Below are positions 1 through 9,420 of a DNA stretch of 64,000 nt, one piece after another. The notes under the pieces are model-generated. The model saw only the letters and a list, made by a program, of their open reading frames with translations, did no database searches and was not told where the DNA came from. A program made the translations under genes and the position numbers. Position 1 is the stretch's first letter; the number at the start of each line of letters is the position of its first letter. This stretch comes from Buchnera aphidicola (Ceratovacuna keduensis) (lineage in GTDB: Bacteria; Pseudomonadota; Gammaproteobacteria; Enterobacterales; Enterobacteriaceae). The stretch lies in contig NZ_CP134994.1 of the NCBI RefSeq assembly GCF_039372665.1, positions 349,542 through 413,541 on the forward strand, in the 5' to 3' direction.

Positions 1-933
1 ATCGGTTTGGTAGGCCTAGACGACCCCTAGCCGAAACAGTGCTCTACCCCCGCAAATGAATTACATGAGGCGCTACCTAAATAGCTTTCGGGGAGAACCA
101 GCTATCTCCCGGTTTGATTGGCCTTTCACCCCTAACCACAGATCATCCGCTAATTTTTCAACATTAGTCGGTTCGGTCCTCCAGTTAGTTTTACCTAACC
201 TTCAACCTGTCCATGGCTAGATCACCGGGTTTCGGGTCTGTATCCTGAAACTAAATCGCCATATTTAAGACTCGGTTTCCCTGCGGCTCCCTTATTTAAG
301 TTAACCTTGCTACAGAATACAAGTCGCTGACCCATTATACAAAAGGTACGCAGTCACTTTAATTAAAAAATAAAAAAATATATTTATAAAAAGCTCCTAC
401 TGCTTGTACGTATATGGTTTCAGGATCTATTTCACTCCCCTTACCGGGGTTCTTTTCGCCTTTCCCTTACGGTACTTTGTTCACTATCGGTCAGTCAGTA
501 GTATTTAGCCTTAGAGGATGGTCCCCCTATCTTCAAACAAGATTTCACGTGTCTCGTTCTACTTTTTGAGTAGATAATAATTATAGTTTTCGTATACTGG
601 GTTATCACCAATTATTACCAATTTTTCCAAATTGTTTTACTAACTTTAACTAATATCTTTTACTCTGGCTTTTCCCATTTCGCTCGCCACTACTTAGGGA
701 ATCTCAATTGATTTCTTTTCCTCAAGGTAATAAGATGTTTCAGTTCCCTTGGTTCGCTTTTTTAATCTATATATTCAATTAAAAATGATGAATTATATTC
801 ATCGGGTTTCCCCATTCGGATATTATCGGTTAAAACGTTTCTTATCAACTTACCGATACTTTTCGCAGATTAGCACGTCCTTCATAGCCTCTGACTGCCA
901 AGGCATTCACCATATACGCTTAAACGCTTAACC
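1..933 (-). rRNA. rrl: 23S ribosomal RNA, 5' part (runs off the left edge)
   Basis: The minus strand carries the 5' third of 23S rRNA. The 5' end is set by the conserved GGTTAAGCG start, read downward from 933. Conserved blocks follow: the GGATGCC-like region near 900, the region around the TAGTGAACC sequence near 480-490, and the CGAAACAGTGCTCTACC block near 33-50 on the plus strand. The 3' two thirds, and presumably 5S rRNA, lie beyond position 1. It is preceded by tRNA-Glu in the same direction with no 16S in between, matching the split rRNA arrangement of Buchnera. Helix 25 (plus 358-392) is replaced by about 35 AT-only bases, longer than in E. coli. Open frames inside this region are spurious. 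Confidence 0.97.
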
Positions 934-1102
934 TTACAACCCACAAATGTTTTATTTATATTATTTTAAAAAAATATAATTAAAATTTTGTTTAATTCTG
1001 ATTTTTTAAAGAGCATTATTATTAATTTAACTATATAAAATTAAATTAACAATAAAATTAAAAAATAAAATAGTAATAATTTATAGTAAAATAAATATTT
1101 TA

Positions 1103-1175
1103 TGTCCCCTAGGGGATTTGAACCCCTGTTGCCGCCGTGAAAGGGCAGTGTCCTAGACCTCTAGACGAAGGGGAC
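1103..1175 (-). tRNA. tRNA-Glu (anticodon UUC)
   Basis: The minus strand folds as a complete cloverleaf: acceptor GTCCCCT pairs with AGGGGAC, the anticodon loop is CTTTCAC (anticodon TTC), and the T arm contains GGTTCAAAT. It is very close to E. coli tRNA-Glu. The 3' CCA is not encoded; the bases after the acceptor are A, T, A. It sits about 170 bases upstream of 23S rRNA on the same strand, so the two are probably co-transcribed. Confidence 0.97.
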
Positions 1176-1229
1176 TAAAATATTAAAATAAATTTTTTAA
1201 TAACATAATTTTATATACTATAAGTACTA

Positions 1230-1257
1230 ATACTACATAATGAAAAAAAAGAGTCAA
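1230..1257 (-). promoter_or_regulatory. Sigma-70 type promoter for the trnE-rrl unit
   Basis: On the minus strand a -35 box TTGACT (1257-1252) is followed after 16 bases by TAGTAT (1235-1230) as a -10 box. This is about 55 bases upstream of tRNA-Glu. The G and C of the -35 box stand out in a region that is otherwise nearly pure AT. Assignment is by consensus match and position only. Confidence 0.5.
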
Positions 1258-1289
1258 GAAGTTTATTAAATTATTTTTTTTAAAAAAAA

Positions 1290-2126
1290 TTAAATTTCTA
1301 TTTTTTTTTTTAATTCTATTATAGTTTTTTCTACATTTGGAAATTTTTTATGCCATAAAAAACAAGAATGAGCAGCTTGACTTACTAACATTCCTATACC
1401 ATCTTTAAAATAAATTGATCCATATTTTTTACACCATTTTAAAAAAGGAGTACTTTTTCCATTTTTTTGAAAATATAAATCATAACAATAAGAACTTTTA
1501 GAAATTATAGATTTAGGAATATCCGGAATTTTATTAAATACTCCACTAGAAGTAGCATTTATTATTAAATTAAAATTATAATTTTTTATTTCATTTTTTT
1601 TTAAACAAAATAAATTTCCAAAATTATTAAATTTTTCTGACAAAATTTTTGCTCTATAAAAAGTTCTATTATATATATATACTTTATTATTTTTAGAAAT
1701 TAAATTTGGAACTATTCCATAAGAAGCACCTCCTGCTCCAATTATTAATATATTATTTTTTTTTTTTAAAAAATTTAATCTTTTTAAATCATCTAAAATA
1801 CCTATTCCATCAGTATTATCACCTAATAAAAAATTATTTTCAATTTTTTTTAAAGTATTTACAGATCCAGAAATTTTTGCTCTTTTAGTTAAAACATCTA
1901 TATATTTTATTATTTTTTTTTTATATGGCAATGTTACATTAGCACCCAAATTATATTTTTCTTTAAAAAAATCTTTTAAAAAAATTTTTAAACAATTTTT
2001 AGGAGTTAAAATAGTATTATAAAAATATTTAATATTAATTTGTTTAGAAAAAATTTTATGAATAATTGGAGATAAAGAATGACTAACTGGATTTCCAAAA
2101 AGAGAAAAATTATTTAAATTAACCAT
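1290..2126 (-). CDS. aroE: Shikimate 5-dehydrogenase AroE
   Basis: AroE reduces 3-dehydroshikimate to shikimate with NADPH in the chorismate pathway, in the cytosol. Counting from the start at 2126, the shikimate-binding segment FGNPVSHSLSP is at residues 10-20, the catalytic Lys of NVTLPYK is about residue 69, the DNTDG aspartate about 106, and the nucleotide loop GAGGAS about 130-135; NATSSG follows. The product is 278 aa, close to E. coli (272). An in-frame ATG at 2144 would add six residues; 2126 aligns better with relatives and follows a GGAG at some distance. It overlaps the end of tsaC by 8 bases, so the two form a pair. AroB and AroK are encoded elsewhere in this window. Confidence 0.95.
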   Translation of the reverse strand: MVNLNNFSLFGNPVSHSLSPIIHKIFSKQINIKYFYNTILTPKNCLKIFLKDFFKEKYNLGANVTLPYKKKIIKYIDVLTKRAKISGSVNTLKKIENNFLLGDNTDGIGILDDLKRLNFLKKKNNILIIGAGGASYGIVPNLISKNNKVYIYNRTFYRAKILSEKFNNFGNLFCLKKNEIKNYNFNLIINATSSGVFNKIPDIPKSIISKSSYCYDLYFQKNGKSTPFLKWCKKYGSIYFKDGIGMLVSQAAHSCFLWHKKFPNVEKTIIELKKKIEI

Positions 2127-2688
2127 TTCTAATATATTCTCCATTTATAATATTTATTATAGTAGAAGGACTTTTTTTTAAATTAACATAACCATTCATA
2201 ATACAAATTTTTTTACCAAATTGATATAAAACTTCTTTCATATTTCTACAAGGATTAAGCCCACTTAAATTAGCGCTAGTAGATATTATTGCTTTTCCGA
2301 AATTTTTACATAAACTTTTTACAAATTTATTTTTAGTTATTCTTACAGCAACTAATTCAGAATTTCCTTTTATATAAAAAGATACATTATTATTAGCTGG
2401 ATGCAAAAGAGTAAAATTTCCTGGCCAAAATTTATAAAACTTTTTTATATTATTTTTTGGAACATTTTTTGTAGAAATATATTTTTTTATATGTTTATAA
2501 TTATATGATATTATTATAAGACCTTTTTTAGCATTTCTATTTTTTATTTTTAACAAATTAATAATAGCTTTTTCATTATCAGGATCACATCCTATTCCAA
2601 ATACTGATTCAGTAGGATATATCACTGATTTGCCATTTTTTAAATTCATAATACATTTATTAATATTTCTTTGACATTCAATATACAT
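2119..2688 (-). CDS. tsaC: Threonylcarbamoyl-AMP synthase TsaC (YrdC/RimN family)
   Basis: TsaC makes threonylcarbamoyl-AMP from threonine, bicarbonate and ATP. It is the first step of the t6A37 modification on tRNAs reading ANN codons. The product is 189 aa, the family length (E. coli 190). Visible family signatures are YPTESVFGIGCDP near residue 24, the basic KIKNRNAKKG block that binds nucleotide, the FWPGNFTL segment and STSANLSG near residue 138. It lies immediately upstream of aroE with an 8-base overlap, the same association seen in enterobacteria. The 147 bases upstream separate it from the divergent def gene and should hold both promoters, though I see no clear boxes. Confidence 0.94.
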   Translation of the reverse strand: MYIECQRNINKCIMNLKNGKSVIYPTESVFGIGCDPDNEKAIINLLKIKNRNAKKGLIIISYNYKHIKKYISTKNVPKNNIKKFYKFWPGNFTLLHPANNNVSFYIKGNSELVAVRITKNKFVKSLCKNFGKAIISTSANLSGLNPCRNMKEVLYQFGKKICIMNGYVNLKKSPSTIINIINGEYIRNG

Positions 2689-2835
2689 AAAACAAACTTA
2701 TAAAAATAAAAATATATAATAATTTTTATATTGATTTCTTTAATATAATTAAAGATAATAAAAATTATATAAATAAAAAATATTATCATATAACAAAATT
2801 ATTTTAAATAAAAAAAATAGAAAAATAAAAATATT

Positions 2836-3342
2836 ATGAAAATATTAAGATATCCTAATAAAAAATTAAGATATATATCAAAACCTGTAATAAAAATAGA
2901 TAAAAAAATTCATAAAATAATAGATAAAATGTTTAAAATAATGATATTAGAAAATGGAATAGGATTATCTGCAATTCAAGTTGGAATTCCTTTACAAATA
3001 ATAACAATATTAGATACAGAAAATATTAATAAAAAAATTACAATAATAAATCCTAAAATAATAAAAAAAAAAAAAAAAATATTAAATAGTGAAGGTTGTC
3101 TTTCATTTCCAAATCAACAAGCTATTGTTCCAAGATATAAATATTTAGATATAAAAGCTTTAAACTATTATGGAAAAAACATAAAAATAAAAGCTAAATC
3201 TTTACTATCGATATGTATACAACATGAAATTGATCATTTATTAGGAAAACTTTTTATAGATTATCTTTCAGAGTTAAAAAAAAATATCATAAAAAAAAAA
3301 ATGAAAAAAATGTATAAAAAAGAAAATGAAAATAAAAATTAA
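2836..3342 (+). CDS. def: Peptide deformylase
   Basis: Def removes the N-formyl group from nascent proteins using a bound metal ion. All three family motifs are present: GIGLSAIQVG (residues 41-50, with Ser where E. coli has Ala), EGCLSF (86-91, metal ligand Cys88) and HEIDH (130-134, metal ligands His130 and His134, catalytic Glu131). The length of 168 aa matches E. coli (169). The C-terminus is lysine-rich. A run of 17 A residues at 3063-3079 encodes five lysines in frame, just before the Cys88 motif. The end overlaps the start of fmt by 17 bases, and def-fmt is the standard formylation/deformylation pair. Confidence 0.97.
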   Translation: MKILRYPNKKLRYISKPVIKIDKKIHKIIDKMFKIMILENGIGLSAIQVGIPLQIITILDTENINKKITIINPKIIKKKKKILNSEGCLSFPNQQAIVPRYKYLDIKALNYYGKNIKIKAKSLLSICIQHEIDHLLGKLFIDYLSELKKNIIKKKMKKMYKKENENKN

Positions 3343-4273
3343 AAAAAAATTAAAAATAGTTTTTGTTGGAACAACAAATTTTTCTAAAAAATATTTAGAA
3401 GCTTTAATAAAATCAAAATATAAAATAACAAAAGTTATAACAAAAAGAAAATTTTTTAAAAAAAAATATATTTCTGAAGTTGAAAAAGTTGCAAAAAAAA
3501 ATTTTATTAAAGTAATTTCAAAAATAAATTTAGAAAATTCAAAAATAATAAAAGAAATTAAAAAAGAAAATCCAGACATTATGATAATAGTTGCATATGG
3601 AATAAAAATACCTAAAAATATAATAAAAATATTTCCATTAAAAGCAATAAATATACATCCTTCAATTTTACCTAAATGGAAAGGACCTTCTCCTATACAA
3701 AGAGCTATATTAAATGGAGATAAAAAAACTGGTATCAGTATTATACTAATAAATCAAAAAATTGATTCTGGCAATATATTATATAAAAAAACATGCAAAA
3801 TAGAAAAAAAGGATACATTCTTAAGTCTATCTAAAAAATTATGTAATATTGGAATAAAATGCATGTTTTTAACTTTAAAAAATATTCATAAAAAAAAAGA
3901 ACATAAACAAAAAAATATAAAAAATAATAATTTATATGCATATAAAATTAAAAAGTTAGAAACAAAATTAATTTGGTCAAAATCTGCAAAATCTTTAGAA
4001 AGATCAATAAGAGCTTTTTTCCCAAAACCTGCAAGTTATTTTATATATAAAAAAAAAAGAATAAAAGTAATGAAATCTAAAATATTTTTTTCAAAAAAAA
4101 AATATTTGTGTGGAAAAATAATAAATGTTTTAAAAAATGGAATATATATAGGAACAAAAAAAAATTGTTTAATAATAAATAAAATTCAATTAGAAGGTAA
4201 AAAAATAATTAATTCTGTAGATATATATAATGGATACAAAAATTTTTTTAAAATTGGAGATATAATTAAATGA
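3326..4273 (+). CDS. fmt: Methionyl-tRNA formyltransferase
   Basis: Fmt transfers a formyl group from 10-formyl-THF to initiator Met-tRNA. The catalytic triad is visible: Asn109 and His111 in INIHPS and Asp147 in QKIDSGN. The folate-loop segment SILPKWKG (113-120) and the C-terminal RNA-binding domain (about 210-315) are also present. The length is 315 aa, the same as E. coli. The loop after the second beta strand, GRGKKL-bearing in E. coli and reaching into the tRNA acceptor stem, is about four residues shorter and has no recognisable match here. The ATG lies inside the end of def (17-base overlap), implying translational coupling. Confidence 0.95.
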   Translation: MKIKIKKKLKIVFVGTTNFSKKYLEALIKSKYKITKVITKRKFFKKKYISEVEKVAKKNFIKVISKINLENSKIIKEIKKENPDIMIIVAYGIKIPKNIIKIFPLKAINIHPSILPKWKGPSPIQRAILNGDKKTGISIILINQKIDSGNILYKKTCKIEKKDTFLSLSKKLCNIGIKCMFLTLKNIHKKKEHKQKNIKNNNLYAYKIKKLETKLIWSKSAKSLERSIRAFFPKPASYFIYKKKRIKVMKSKIFFSKKKYLCGKIINVLKNGIYIGTKKNCLIINKIQLEGKKIINSVDIYNGYKNFFKIGDIIK

Positions 4274-4301
4274 AATATAAATTTTATAATAAATTTTATA
4301 T

Positions 4302-4332
4302 AAATAATAGTTATAAAAAATAACTATTATTT
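4302..4332. terminator. Hairpin between convergent fmt and rplQ
   Basis: A perfect 12-bp inverted repeat (4302-4313 with 4321-4332) encloses a 7-base loop and lies between the converging ends of fmt and rplQ. T-rich sequence follows on the plus side. It is well placed to serve as a two-way terminator. The stem is almost all AT, so stability is modest. Confidence 0.5.
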
Positions 4333-4368
4333 ATTTTGTTTTATATGAAAAATATTTATACATTTTTT

Positions 4369-4767
4369 TTATAATTTTTTTTTAATAACATTATTTTTTT
4401 TTCTTCCTACTAATTCTATATAAGACATTAAAGAATTATCTCCTTTTCTAAATCCACATTTTAAAATTCTAATATATCCTCCTGGTCTTTTTAAAAAAAA
4501 TGGAGCTATATCAACAAATAGTTTTTTTACTATATTTACATTTCTTATTCTAGAAAACACAATTCTTCTATTATGTAAAGAATCTTTTTTAGAAATAGTA
4601 ATTATTTTTTCTGAAAATTTTCTTAATTCTTTAGCTTTAGCTAAAGTAGTTTTAATCCTTTCATATTCAAATAAAGAACACATCATATTTCTAATCATAG
4701 ATTTAAAATGACTTCTTGTTCGATTAAATTTTTTTCCAGATTTTTTATGTCTCACAAAACTCTCCAA
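4369..4767 (-). CDS. rplQ: 50S ribosomal protein L17
   Basis: L17 is a component of the large subunit. The N-terminus RHKKSGKKFNRTRSH and the segment RIKTTLAKAKELRKF match the conserved L17 core. The length is 132 aa against 127 in E. coli; four residues precede the usual start (MESF) and no internal Met offers a better start. It is the last gene of the alpha cluster (rpsM-rpsK-rpsD-rpoA-rplQ), 47 bases after rpoA, and ends before a convergent hairpin. Confidence 0.97.
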   Translation of the reverse strand: MESFVRHKKSGKKFNRTRSHFKSMIRNMMCSLFEYERIKTTLAKAKELRKFSEKIITISKKDSLHNRRIVFSRIRNVNIVKKLFVDIAPFFLKRPGGYIRILKCGFRKGDNSLMSYIELVGRKKNNVIKKKL

Positions 4768-4814
4768 AAAAATATAAAAAAATTTTTAATATGTTAAAAT
4801 ATAATATAAAAATT

Positions 4815-5798
4815 TTATTCTAATAAATCTTTAGGAGGCCAATTTTTTAATTGAGTTCCCAAAAATAAATTTCTAGAAGAAAGAACATCTTTTATTTCGG
4901 TAAGAGATTTTTTACCTAAATTAGGCGTTTTTAATAATTCTACTTCTGTTTTTTGTATTAAATCACCTATATAATGTATAGATTCAGATTTTAAACAATT
5001 AGCTGATCTAACAGTTAATTCTAAATCATCTACAGGTCTTAACAAAGTAGGATCAAATTTTGGTTTTTCCTCCTTTATTTTATCCTTTTTAATATCTTTT
5101 AAATATATAAAAGATTCTAGTTGTTCATATAAAATTGTAGAAGCATATCTTATTGCACTTTCAGGATCAATTGTTCCATTTGTTTCTATTAATATTATTA
5201 ATTTATCTAAATCAGTTCTTTGCTTTACTCTAGCTGATTCTACATTATAAGATATATGATTAATAGGACTATACCAAGCATCTAATAAAAGTCTTCCTAA
5301 AGAAGAATCTTTATTATCGATTCTAGAAGAAGCTGGAGAATATCCAATTCCTTTTTCTACTTTCATTCTCATTTTTATTGATGAATTATTAGAAGTCAAA
5401 CTACAAATAAAATGATTTAATTTTATTATTTCTATATCTCCATCATGAGAAATATCAGAAGAAATAACATTACATTCTCCATATTTTTCTATAGTCATAA
5501 ATGAAGAATTTTTACTATGCATTTTTACTGGAAGTTCTTTTAAATTTAATAATATATTTATTATATCTTCTTTAACACCATCTTTTGTACTATATTCATG
5601 TAATATTCCTTCTATAAAAACTTCTGTAATAGCACATCCAGGAATAGAAGATAACAATATTCTTCTTAAAGAATTTCCTAAAGTGTGACCAAATCCTCTT
5701 TCCAATGGTTCCAAAGTAACTTCAGACTTATTTAAAGAAATTTTTTTTATATTAACTAATTTTGGTTTTAATAGTGTAGAGATAAAACTATGATACAT
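4815..5798 (-). CDS. rpoA: RNA polymerase alpha subunit
   Basis: RpoA dimerises to nucleate RNA polymerase assembly. The N-terminal domain carries [20 protein letters not shown] (residues about 29-48). The C-terminal DNA-binding domain is complete, with [11 protein letters not shown] containing the arginine that contacts UP elements and [11 protein letters not shown] afterwards. At 327 aa it is close to E. coli (329). Intact alpha-CTD in a genome with few regulators suggests that UP-element contact, rather than activator contact, is what is maintained. It is co-transcribed with rpsD upstream (30 bases) and rplQ downstream. Confidence 0.98.
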   Translation of the reverse strand: MYHSFISTLLKPKLVNIKKISLNKSEVTLEPLERGFGHTLGNSLRRILLSSIPGCAITEVFIEGILHEYSTKDGVKEDIINILLNLKELPVKMHSKNSSFMTIEKYGECNVISSDISHDGDIEIIKLNHFICSLTSNNSSIKMRMKVEKGIGYSPASSRIDNKDSSLGRLLLDAWYSPINHISYNVESARVKQRTDLDKLIILIETNGTIDPESAIRYASTILYEQLESFIYLKDIKKDKIKEEKPKFDPTLLRPVDDLELTVRSANCLKSESIHYIGDLIQKTEVELLKTPNLGKKSLTEIKDVLSSRNLFLGTQLKNWPPKDLLE

Positions 5799-5828
5799 AA
5801 TACCTCCATTATTAAATTAAAACAAATA

Positions 5829-6449
5829 TTATTTAGAATAAAATTCAACTATTAGATGTTCATTTATATCAGAAGATAAATCATTTCTTTCTGGTATTTG
5901 TTTAAAAATTCCAATCATATCAGAAATATTAACATCTAACCATAAAAATTTTTCATATTGTTTAGAAATTTCTAATGATGCTTTTATTCTAGATTGATTT
6001 TTAGCACTTTTTTTTATTTCTATTATATCATTAATGTTTACTTGATATGATGGAATATTAACTATTCTTTTATTAACTAAAATTGTTTTATGACTTACTA
6101 ATTGTCTAGATTCAGATCTAGTACTACCAAATCCCATTCTATATACTATATTATCTAATCTTCTTTCTAATAATTTCAATAAATTTTCTCCAGTATTTCC
6201 TTTTATTTTAGATGCTTTTTTATAATAATTTCTAAATTGCTTTTCTAAAATTCCATATAATCTTTTAACTTTTTGTTTTTCCCTAAATTGTAAACCATAA
6301 TCTGAAATTCTATTTTTCTTTATGCCATGTTGACCTGGAAAACTAGAAATTTTACATTTAGTATCTATAGATCTTAAACCTGATTTTAAAAATAAGTCAG
6401 TTCCTTCTCTTCTACTTAATTTTAACTTAGGTCCTAAATATTTTGCCAT
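5829..6449 (-). CDS. rpsD: 30S ribosomal protein S4
   Basis: S4 is a primary 16S rRNA binder that nucleates the small subunit. Its 206 aa equal the E. coli length. [20 protein letters not shown] at the start and the S4 RNA-binding domain [20 protein letters not shown] around residue 95 are visible. In E. coli this protein represses the alpha operon translationally; whether the mRNA pseudoknot target survives upstream of rpsM was not established. It sits 21 bases after rpsK. Confidence 0.98.
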   Translation of the reverse strand: MAKYLGPKLKLSRREGTDLFLKSGLRSIDTKCKISSFPGQHGIKKNRISDYGLQFREKQKVKRLYGILEKQFRNYYKKASKIKGNTGENLLKLLERRLDNIVYRMGFGSTRSESRQLVSHKTILVNKRIVNIPSYQVNINDIIEIKKSAKNQSRIKASLEISKQYEKFLWLDVNISDMIGIFKQIPERNDLSSDINEHLIVEFYSK

Positions 6450-6470
6450 TTTTTTTTCCTAATAATAAAT

Positions 6471-6860
6471 TTATACTCTTCTTTTTTTTGGAGGTCTACA
6501 TCCATTATGAGGTATTGGAGTTACATCAATAATATTAATTATTTTAAATCCTGCAGCATTAAAAGCTCTAATTGCTGATTCTCTGCCAGGACCTGGACCT
6601 TTTACCATTATTTCTAAATTTTTCATATTATAAGATTTTACTGATTCAGCACATTTTTCAGCTGCAACCTGAGCTGCAAATGGAGTAGATTTTCTAGATC
6701 CTCTAAAACCAGAACCACCAGACGTAGCCCAACCTAATGTATTTCCTTTTTTATCTGTTATAGTTACAATAGTATTGTTAAAAGAAGCATGAATATGAGC
6801 TACTCCATCAGTAATATATTTTTTAATTTTTTTTTTAGATTTTGTTAAAACTTTTTTCAT
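6471..6860 (-). CDS. rpsK: 30S ribosomal protein S11
   Basis: S11 helps form the mRNA exit platform of the small subunit. The 129 aa equal the E. coli length. Conserved segments include [31 protein letters not shown] and the C-terminal [18 protein letters not shown]. Second gene of the alpha cluster, 27 bases after rpsM. Confidence 0.98.
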   Translation of the reverse strand: MKKVLTKSKKKIKKYITDGVAHIHASFNNTIVTITDKKGNTLGWATSGGSGFRGSRKSTPFAAQVAAEKCAESVKSYNMKNLEIMVKGPGPGRESAIRAFNAAGFKIINIIDVTPIPHNGCRPPKKRRV

Positions 6861-6887
6861 TTTATTACTCTTTTTTTAATTAAAAAA

Positions 6888-7244
6888 TTATTTTTTTAAT
6901 ATTTTTCTAGGACCTTTTCTAGTTCTAGCATTTGTTTTAGTTCTTTGACCTCTTACAGGAAGACCTTTTCTATGTCTTAACCCCCTGTAACAACCTAAAT
7001 CCATTAATCTTTTTATACATAATTTATTTTTTCTTCTTAAATCACCTTCTACAATAAATTTAGATACTTTTTCTCTTAATAAATCTAATATTTTCTCGTC
7101 TAGAGAACCTATTTTTGAAAAAAAAGATATATTTAAATCTTTACAAATATAATTAGCTCTAGATTTTCCAATACCATATATCATACTTAAAGCTATATTC
7201 ACATGTTTATTATTTTCTATATTAATACCTTGAATACGAATCAT
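6888..7244 (-). CDS. rpsM: 30S ribosomal protein S13
   Basis: S13 lies at the subunit interface and contacts tRNA and L5. The length of 118 aa equals E. coli. Visible are the N-terminal [13 protein letters not shown], the helix-two-turn-helix region [12 protein letters not shown], and the C-terminal [20 protein letters not shown] with the basic tail that reaches the P site. First gene of the alpha cluster, following rpmJ. Confidence 0.98.
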   Translation of the reverse strand: MIRIQGINIENNKHVNIALSMIYGIGKSRANYICKDLNISFFSKIGSLDEKILDLLREKVSKFIVEGDLRRKNKLCIKRLMDLGCYRGLRHRKGLPVRGQRTKTNARTRKGPRKILKK

Positions 7245-7286
7245 ATTTTATAAAATTCCTAATTTTAAAAATTTTTTAAAAAAAAA

Positions 7287-7403
7287 TTAACCTTGTCTTT
7301 GCTTATGTTTTTTATCATTTTTACAAGTTACAACAATTACATTATTTCTTTTTACTATTTTACACAATTTACACATTTTTTTTACTGAAGTTCTAACTTT
7401 CAT
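7287..7403 (-). CDS. rpmJ: 50S ribosomal protein L36
   Basis: A 38-residue frame between rpsM and secY encodes L36, the same length as E. coli. It begins [15 protein letters not shown] and ends KHKQRQG. The zinc ligands Cys11, Cys14, Cys27 and His33 are all present, so this is the zinc-binding form. The start ATG is at 7403 and the stop at 7289-7287. It is the last gene of the spc cluster, 15 bases after secY. Confidence 0.97.
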   Translation of the reverse strand: MKVRTSVKKMCKLCKIVKRNNVIVVTCKNDKKHKQRQG

Positions 7404-7418
7404 ATCAAAACCTTTATT

Positions 7419-8771
7419 TTAAAAAAAATTATTTTCAATTTTATTATTAGAATTTTTGAAATTTTTATAATACATGTTAGAAACAATAATATTTTGTATT
7501 TGACTTATACAATCTATAATTACTACTATTACTATTAATAAAGAAGTTCCACCAAAATATAAATTAGAATTTAAAAAATATTTTACAAATTCCGGAACCA
7601 TACAAACAAAAGAAATATACAAAGATCCTATAAAAGTTAATTTTGTAACAATTTTCTTTATATATTCAGAAGTTTTATTACCAGGTCTAATTCCTCTTAT
7701 AAAAGCTCCAGATTTTTTTAAATTTTCTGATGTATCCTTAGAATTAAAAGTTAAATTAGTATAAAAAAAACAAAAAAATATTATTAAAACAATATAACTA
7801 AATGTATAAAAAAAACTATTTGGTTGTAAAAATTTTAAAAAATTTATCAATAAATTATTTTTATAAAAACTTATTATCCAAGAAAAAATTGTATAAGGTA
7901 ATAAAACTATACTAGATGCAAATATAGCTGGTATTACTCCTACTATATTTACTTTCAGAGGTAAATGACTATTGTTAGTAATATATGACATTTTTCTCTG
8001 ATTAATATTAGCATATTGAACATTTATTTTATAATAACTTCTTTCTATAAAAGTAATAAAAAAAATTACAGAAAATATAAAAATAATTAAAAATAAAAAT
8101 AAAAAATAATTAATATTTTCTAATCTAAATTTTTCTATAACATTTATAATAGAATGTGGAATACCAGATATTATTCCTAAAAATATTATTATAGACATTC
8201 CATTTCCTATACCATATTTAGTAATAAGTTCTCCAATCCATATTAAAAACATAGTACCTGTTACTAGACTAAAAGAACATAAAATATAAAAACATATTCC
8301 TGAATTAATAACCAAATCTTTAAAAATATATATATTAGATAAACTTATAGATATACAAATAGACTGAACAATAGCTAAAATAAAAGAAAGATATTTTGTA
8401 TATCTATTAATTTGTATTTTTCCAATTTCTCCATTTTTTTTCATATTTTTAAATTTTGAATTTATTAAAGTAAGAAGTTGAATAATTATAGATGAAGATA
8501 TATATGGCATTATACCTAAAGAAAATATAGATGCTTTACTAATAGATCCACCAGAAAATACATTTAACATATCTAATAAATTTCCACTATTTTGATATAA
8601 TATTTTAGATAAAACTGTAATATTAATTCCTGGAATTGGTATTAAAGATCCTATTCTAAAAATAATAACTGATATTATTAAAAATAAAATTCTATTTTTC
8701 AGTTCATTTTTATTTATATAAAAATTTTTATTAGAAAATTTATTAATTGTACTATTTAATTTATTTGCCAT
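7419..8771 (-). CDS. secY: Protein translocase subunit SecY
   Basis: SecY forms the membrane channel of the Sec translocon. The product is 450 aa (E. coli 443) with ten hydrophobic segments. Recognisable stretches include the pore-ring/plug region GGSISKASIFSLGIMPYISS (about residues 74-93), the GIGNGMSIIIFLGI segment and the C-terminal GTSLLIVIVVIIDCISQIQ. It keeps its usual place in the spc cluster between rplO and rpmJ, 17 bases after rplO. The cytosolic loop IRGIRPGNKTSEYI, near residue 358, that binds ribosome and SecA is conserved. Confidence 0.97.
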   Translation of the reverse strand: MANKLNSTINKFSNKNFYINKNELKNRILFLIISVIIFRIGSLIPIPGINITVLSKILYQNSGNLLDMLNVFSGGSISKASIFSLGIMPYISSSIIIQLLTLINSKFKNMKKNGEIGKIQINRYTKYLSFILAIVQSICISISLSNIYIFKDLVINSGICFYILCSFSLVTGTMFLIWIGELITKYGIGNGMSIIIFLGIISGIPHSIINVIEKFRLENINYFLFLFLIIFIFSVIFFITFIERSYYKINVQYANINQRKMSYITNNSHLPLKVNIVGVIPAIFASSIVLLPYTIFSWIISFYKNNLLINFLKFLQPNSFFYTFSYIVLIIFFCFFYTNLTFNSKDTSENLKKSGAFIRGIRPGNKTSEYIKKIVTKLTFIGSLYISFVCMVPEFVKYFLNSNLYFGGTSLLIVIVVIIDCISQIQNIIVSNMYYKNFKNSNNKIENNFF

Positions 8772-8788
8772 AATATATATTATATTAC

Positions 8789-9226
8789 CTATTTTATTTT
8801 ACCACCAAACTTTTTTATTATAACAGACAATTTTTTTGTAGTTTTTAATCCTTTTAATATAATTTTTTTATTTATATTTCCAGTTCCTATAAATTTTACA
8901 TATTTTACATTTTTTTTAATAATGCTATTAGTTTTCAATAAATTTAAATTTATTAAATCATATTTTTTTAATAAATCATTTATTTTGCTAAATTTTAATT
9001 CTTTAGTAAAAATATTTTTTTTAGAAGTAAAACCAAATTTAGGAGATCTTTTATACAAAGGCGTTTGACCGCCTTCAAAACCTATTCTTATTGAAGATCC
9101 TTTTCTAGATTTTTGACCTTTATGACCTCTTCCAGATGTTTTACCTAAACCAGAACCTATTCCTCTTCCACATCTTTTTTTTCTTTTTGATCTTTCTTCA
9201 TATAATGCTATATTTTTAAGTAACAT
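8789..9226 (-). CDS. rplO: 50S ribosomal protein L15
   Basis: L15 is a late-assembling large-subunit protein. The glycine/arginine-rich N-terminus, with [20 protein letters not shown] and [11 protein letters not shown], is the family signature. Length 145 aa against 144 in E. coli. It follows rpmD after four bases and precedes secY. Confidence 0.97.
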   Translation of the reverse strand: MLLKNIALYEERSKRKKRCGRGIGSGLGKTSGRGHKGQKSRKGSSIRIGFEGGQTPLYKRSPKFGFTSKKNIFTKELKFSKINDLLKKYDLINLNLLKTNSIIKKNVKYVKFIGTGNINKKIILKGLKTTKKLSVIIKKFGGKIK

Positions 9227-9230
9227 AAAA

Positions 9231-9416
9231 TTATAATTCCTCTATTTTTAACATATAACTTATTTTATTTATCATACCAGAAATAGAAAGATTATTGTCT
9301 AAATTTTTAAAACTTCCTATTTTTTTTAAACCTAATGCTAACAAAGTTAATTTATGTTTAGGCAATATACCTATTGAACTTTTTATTTGAGTTATTTTAA
9401 ATCTTTTAAAATTCAT
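9231..9416 (-). CDS. rpmD: 50S ribosomal protein L30
   Basis: The 61-residue product contains [20 protein letters not shown], the characteristic L30 core (E. coli 59 aa). The start is taken as the ATG at 9416; an upstream in-frame TTG at 9434 lies inside rpsE and would add six residues with no homologous counterpart. A weak GGAA precedes the chosen start. The gene begins four bases after the rpsE stop. Confidence 0.95.
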   Translation of the reverse strand: MNFKRFKITQIKSSIGILPKHKLTLLALGLKKIGSFKNLDNNLSISGMINKISYMLKIEEL

Positions 9417-9420
9417 ATTT

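Noticed and set aside
749-931. 60-codon frame on the plus strand
   Set aside because: It lies wholly inside the antisense of 23S rRNA and has no protein similarity.
3274-3579. 101-codon minus-strand frame opposite def/fmt
   Set aside because: A phenylalanine-rich mirror of lysine-rich coding sequence; the plus-strand genes are clear. The same applies to similar Phe/Ile-rich frames opposite gshB, hemW, bioH, ruvX and orn.
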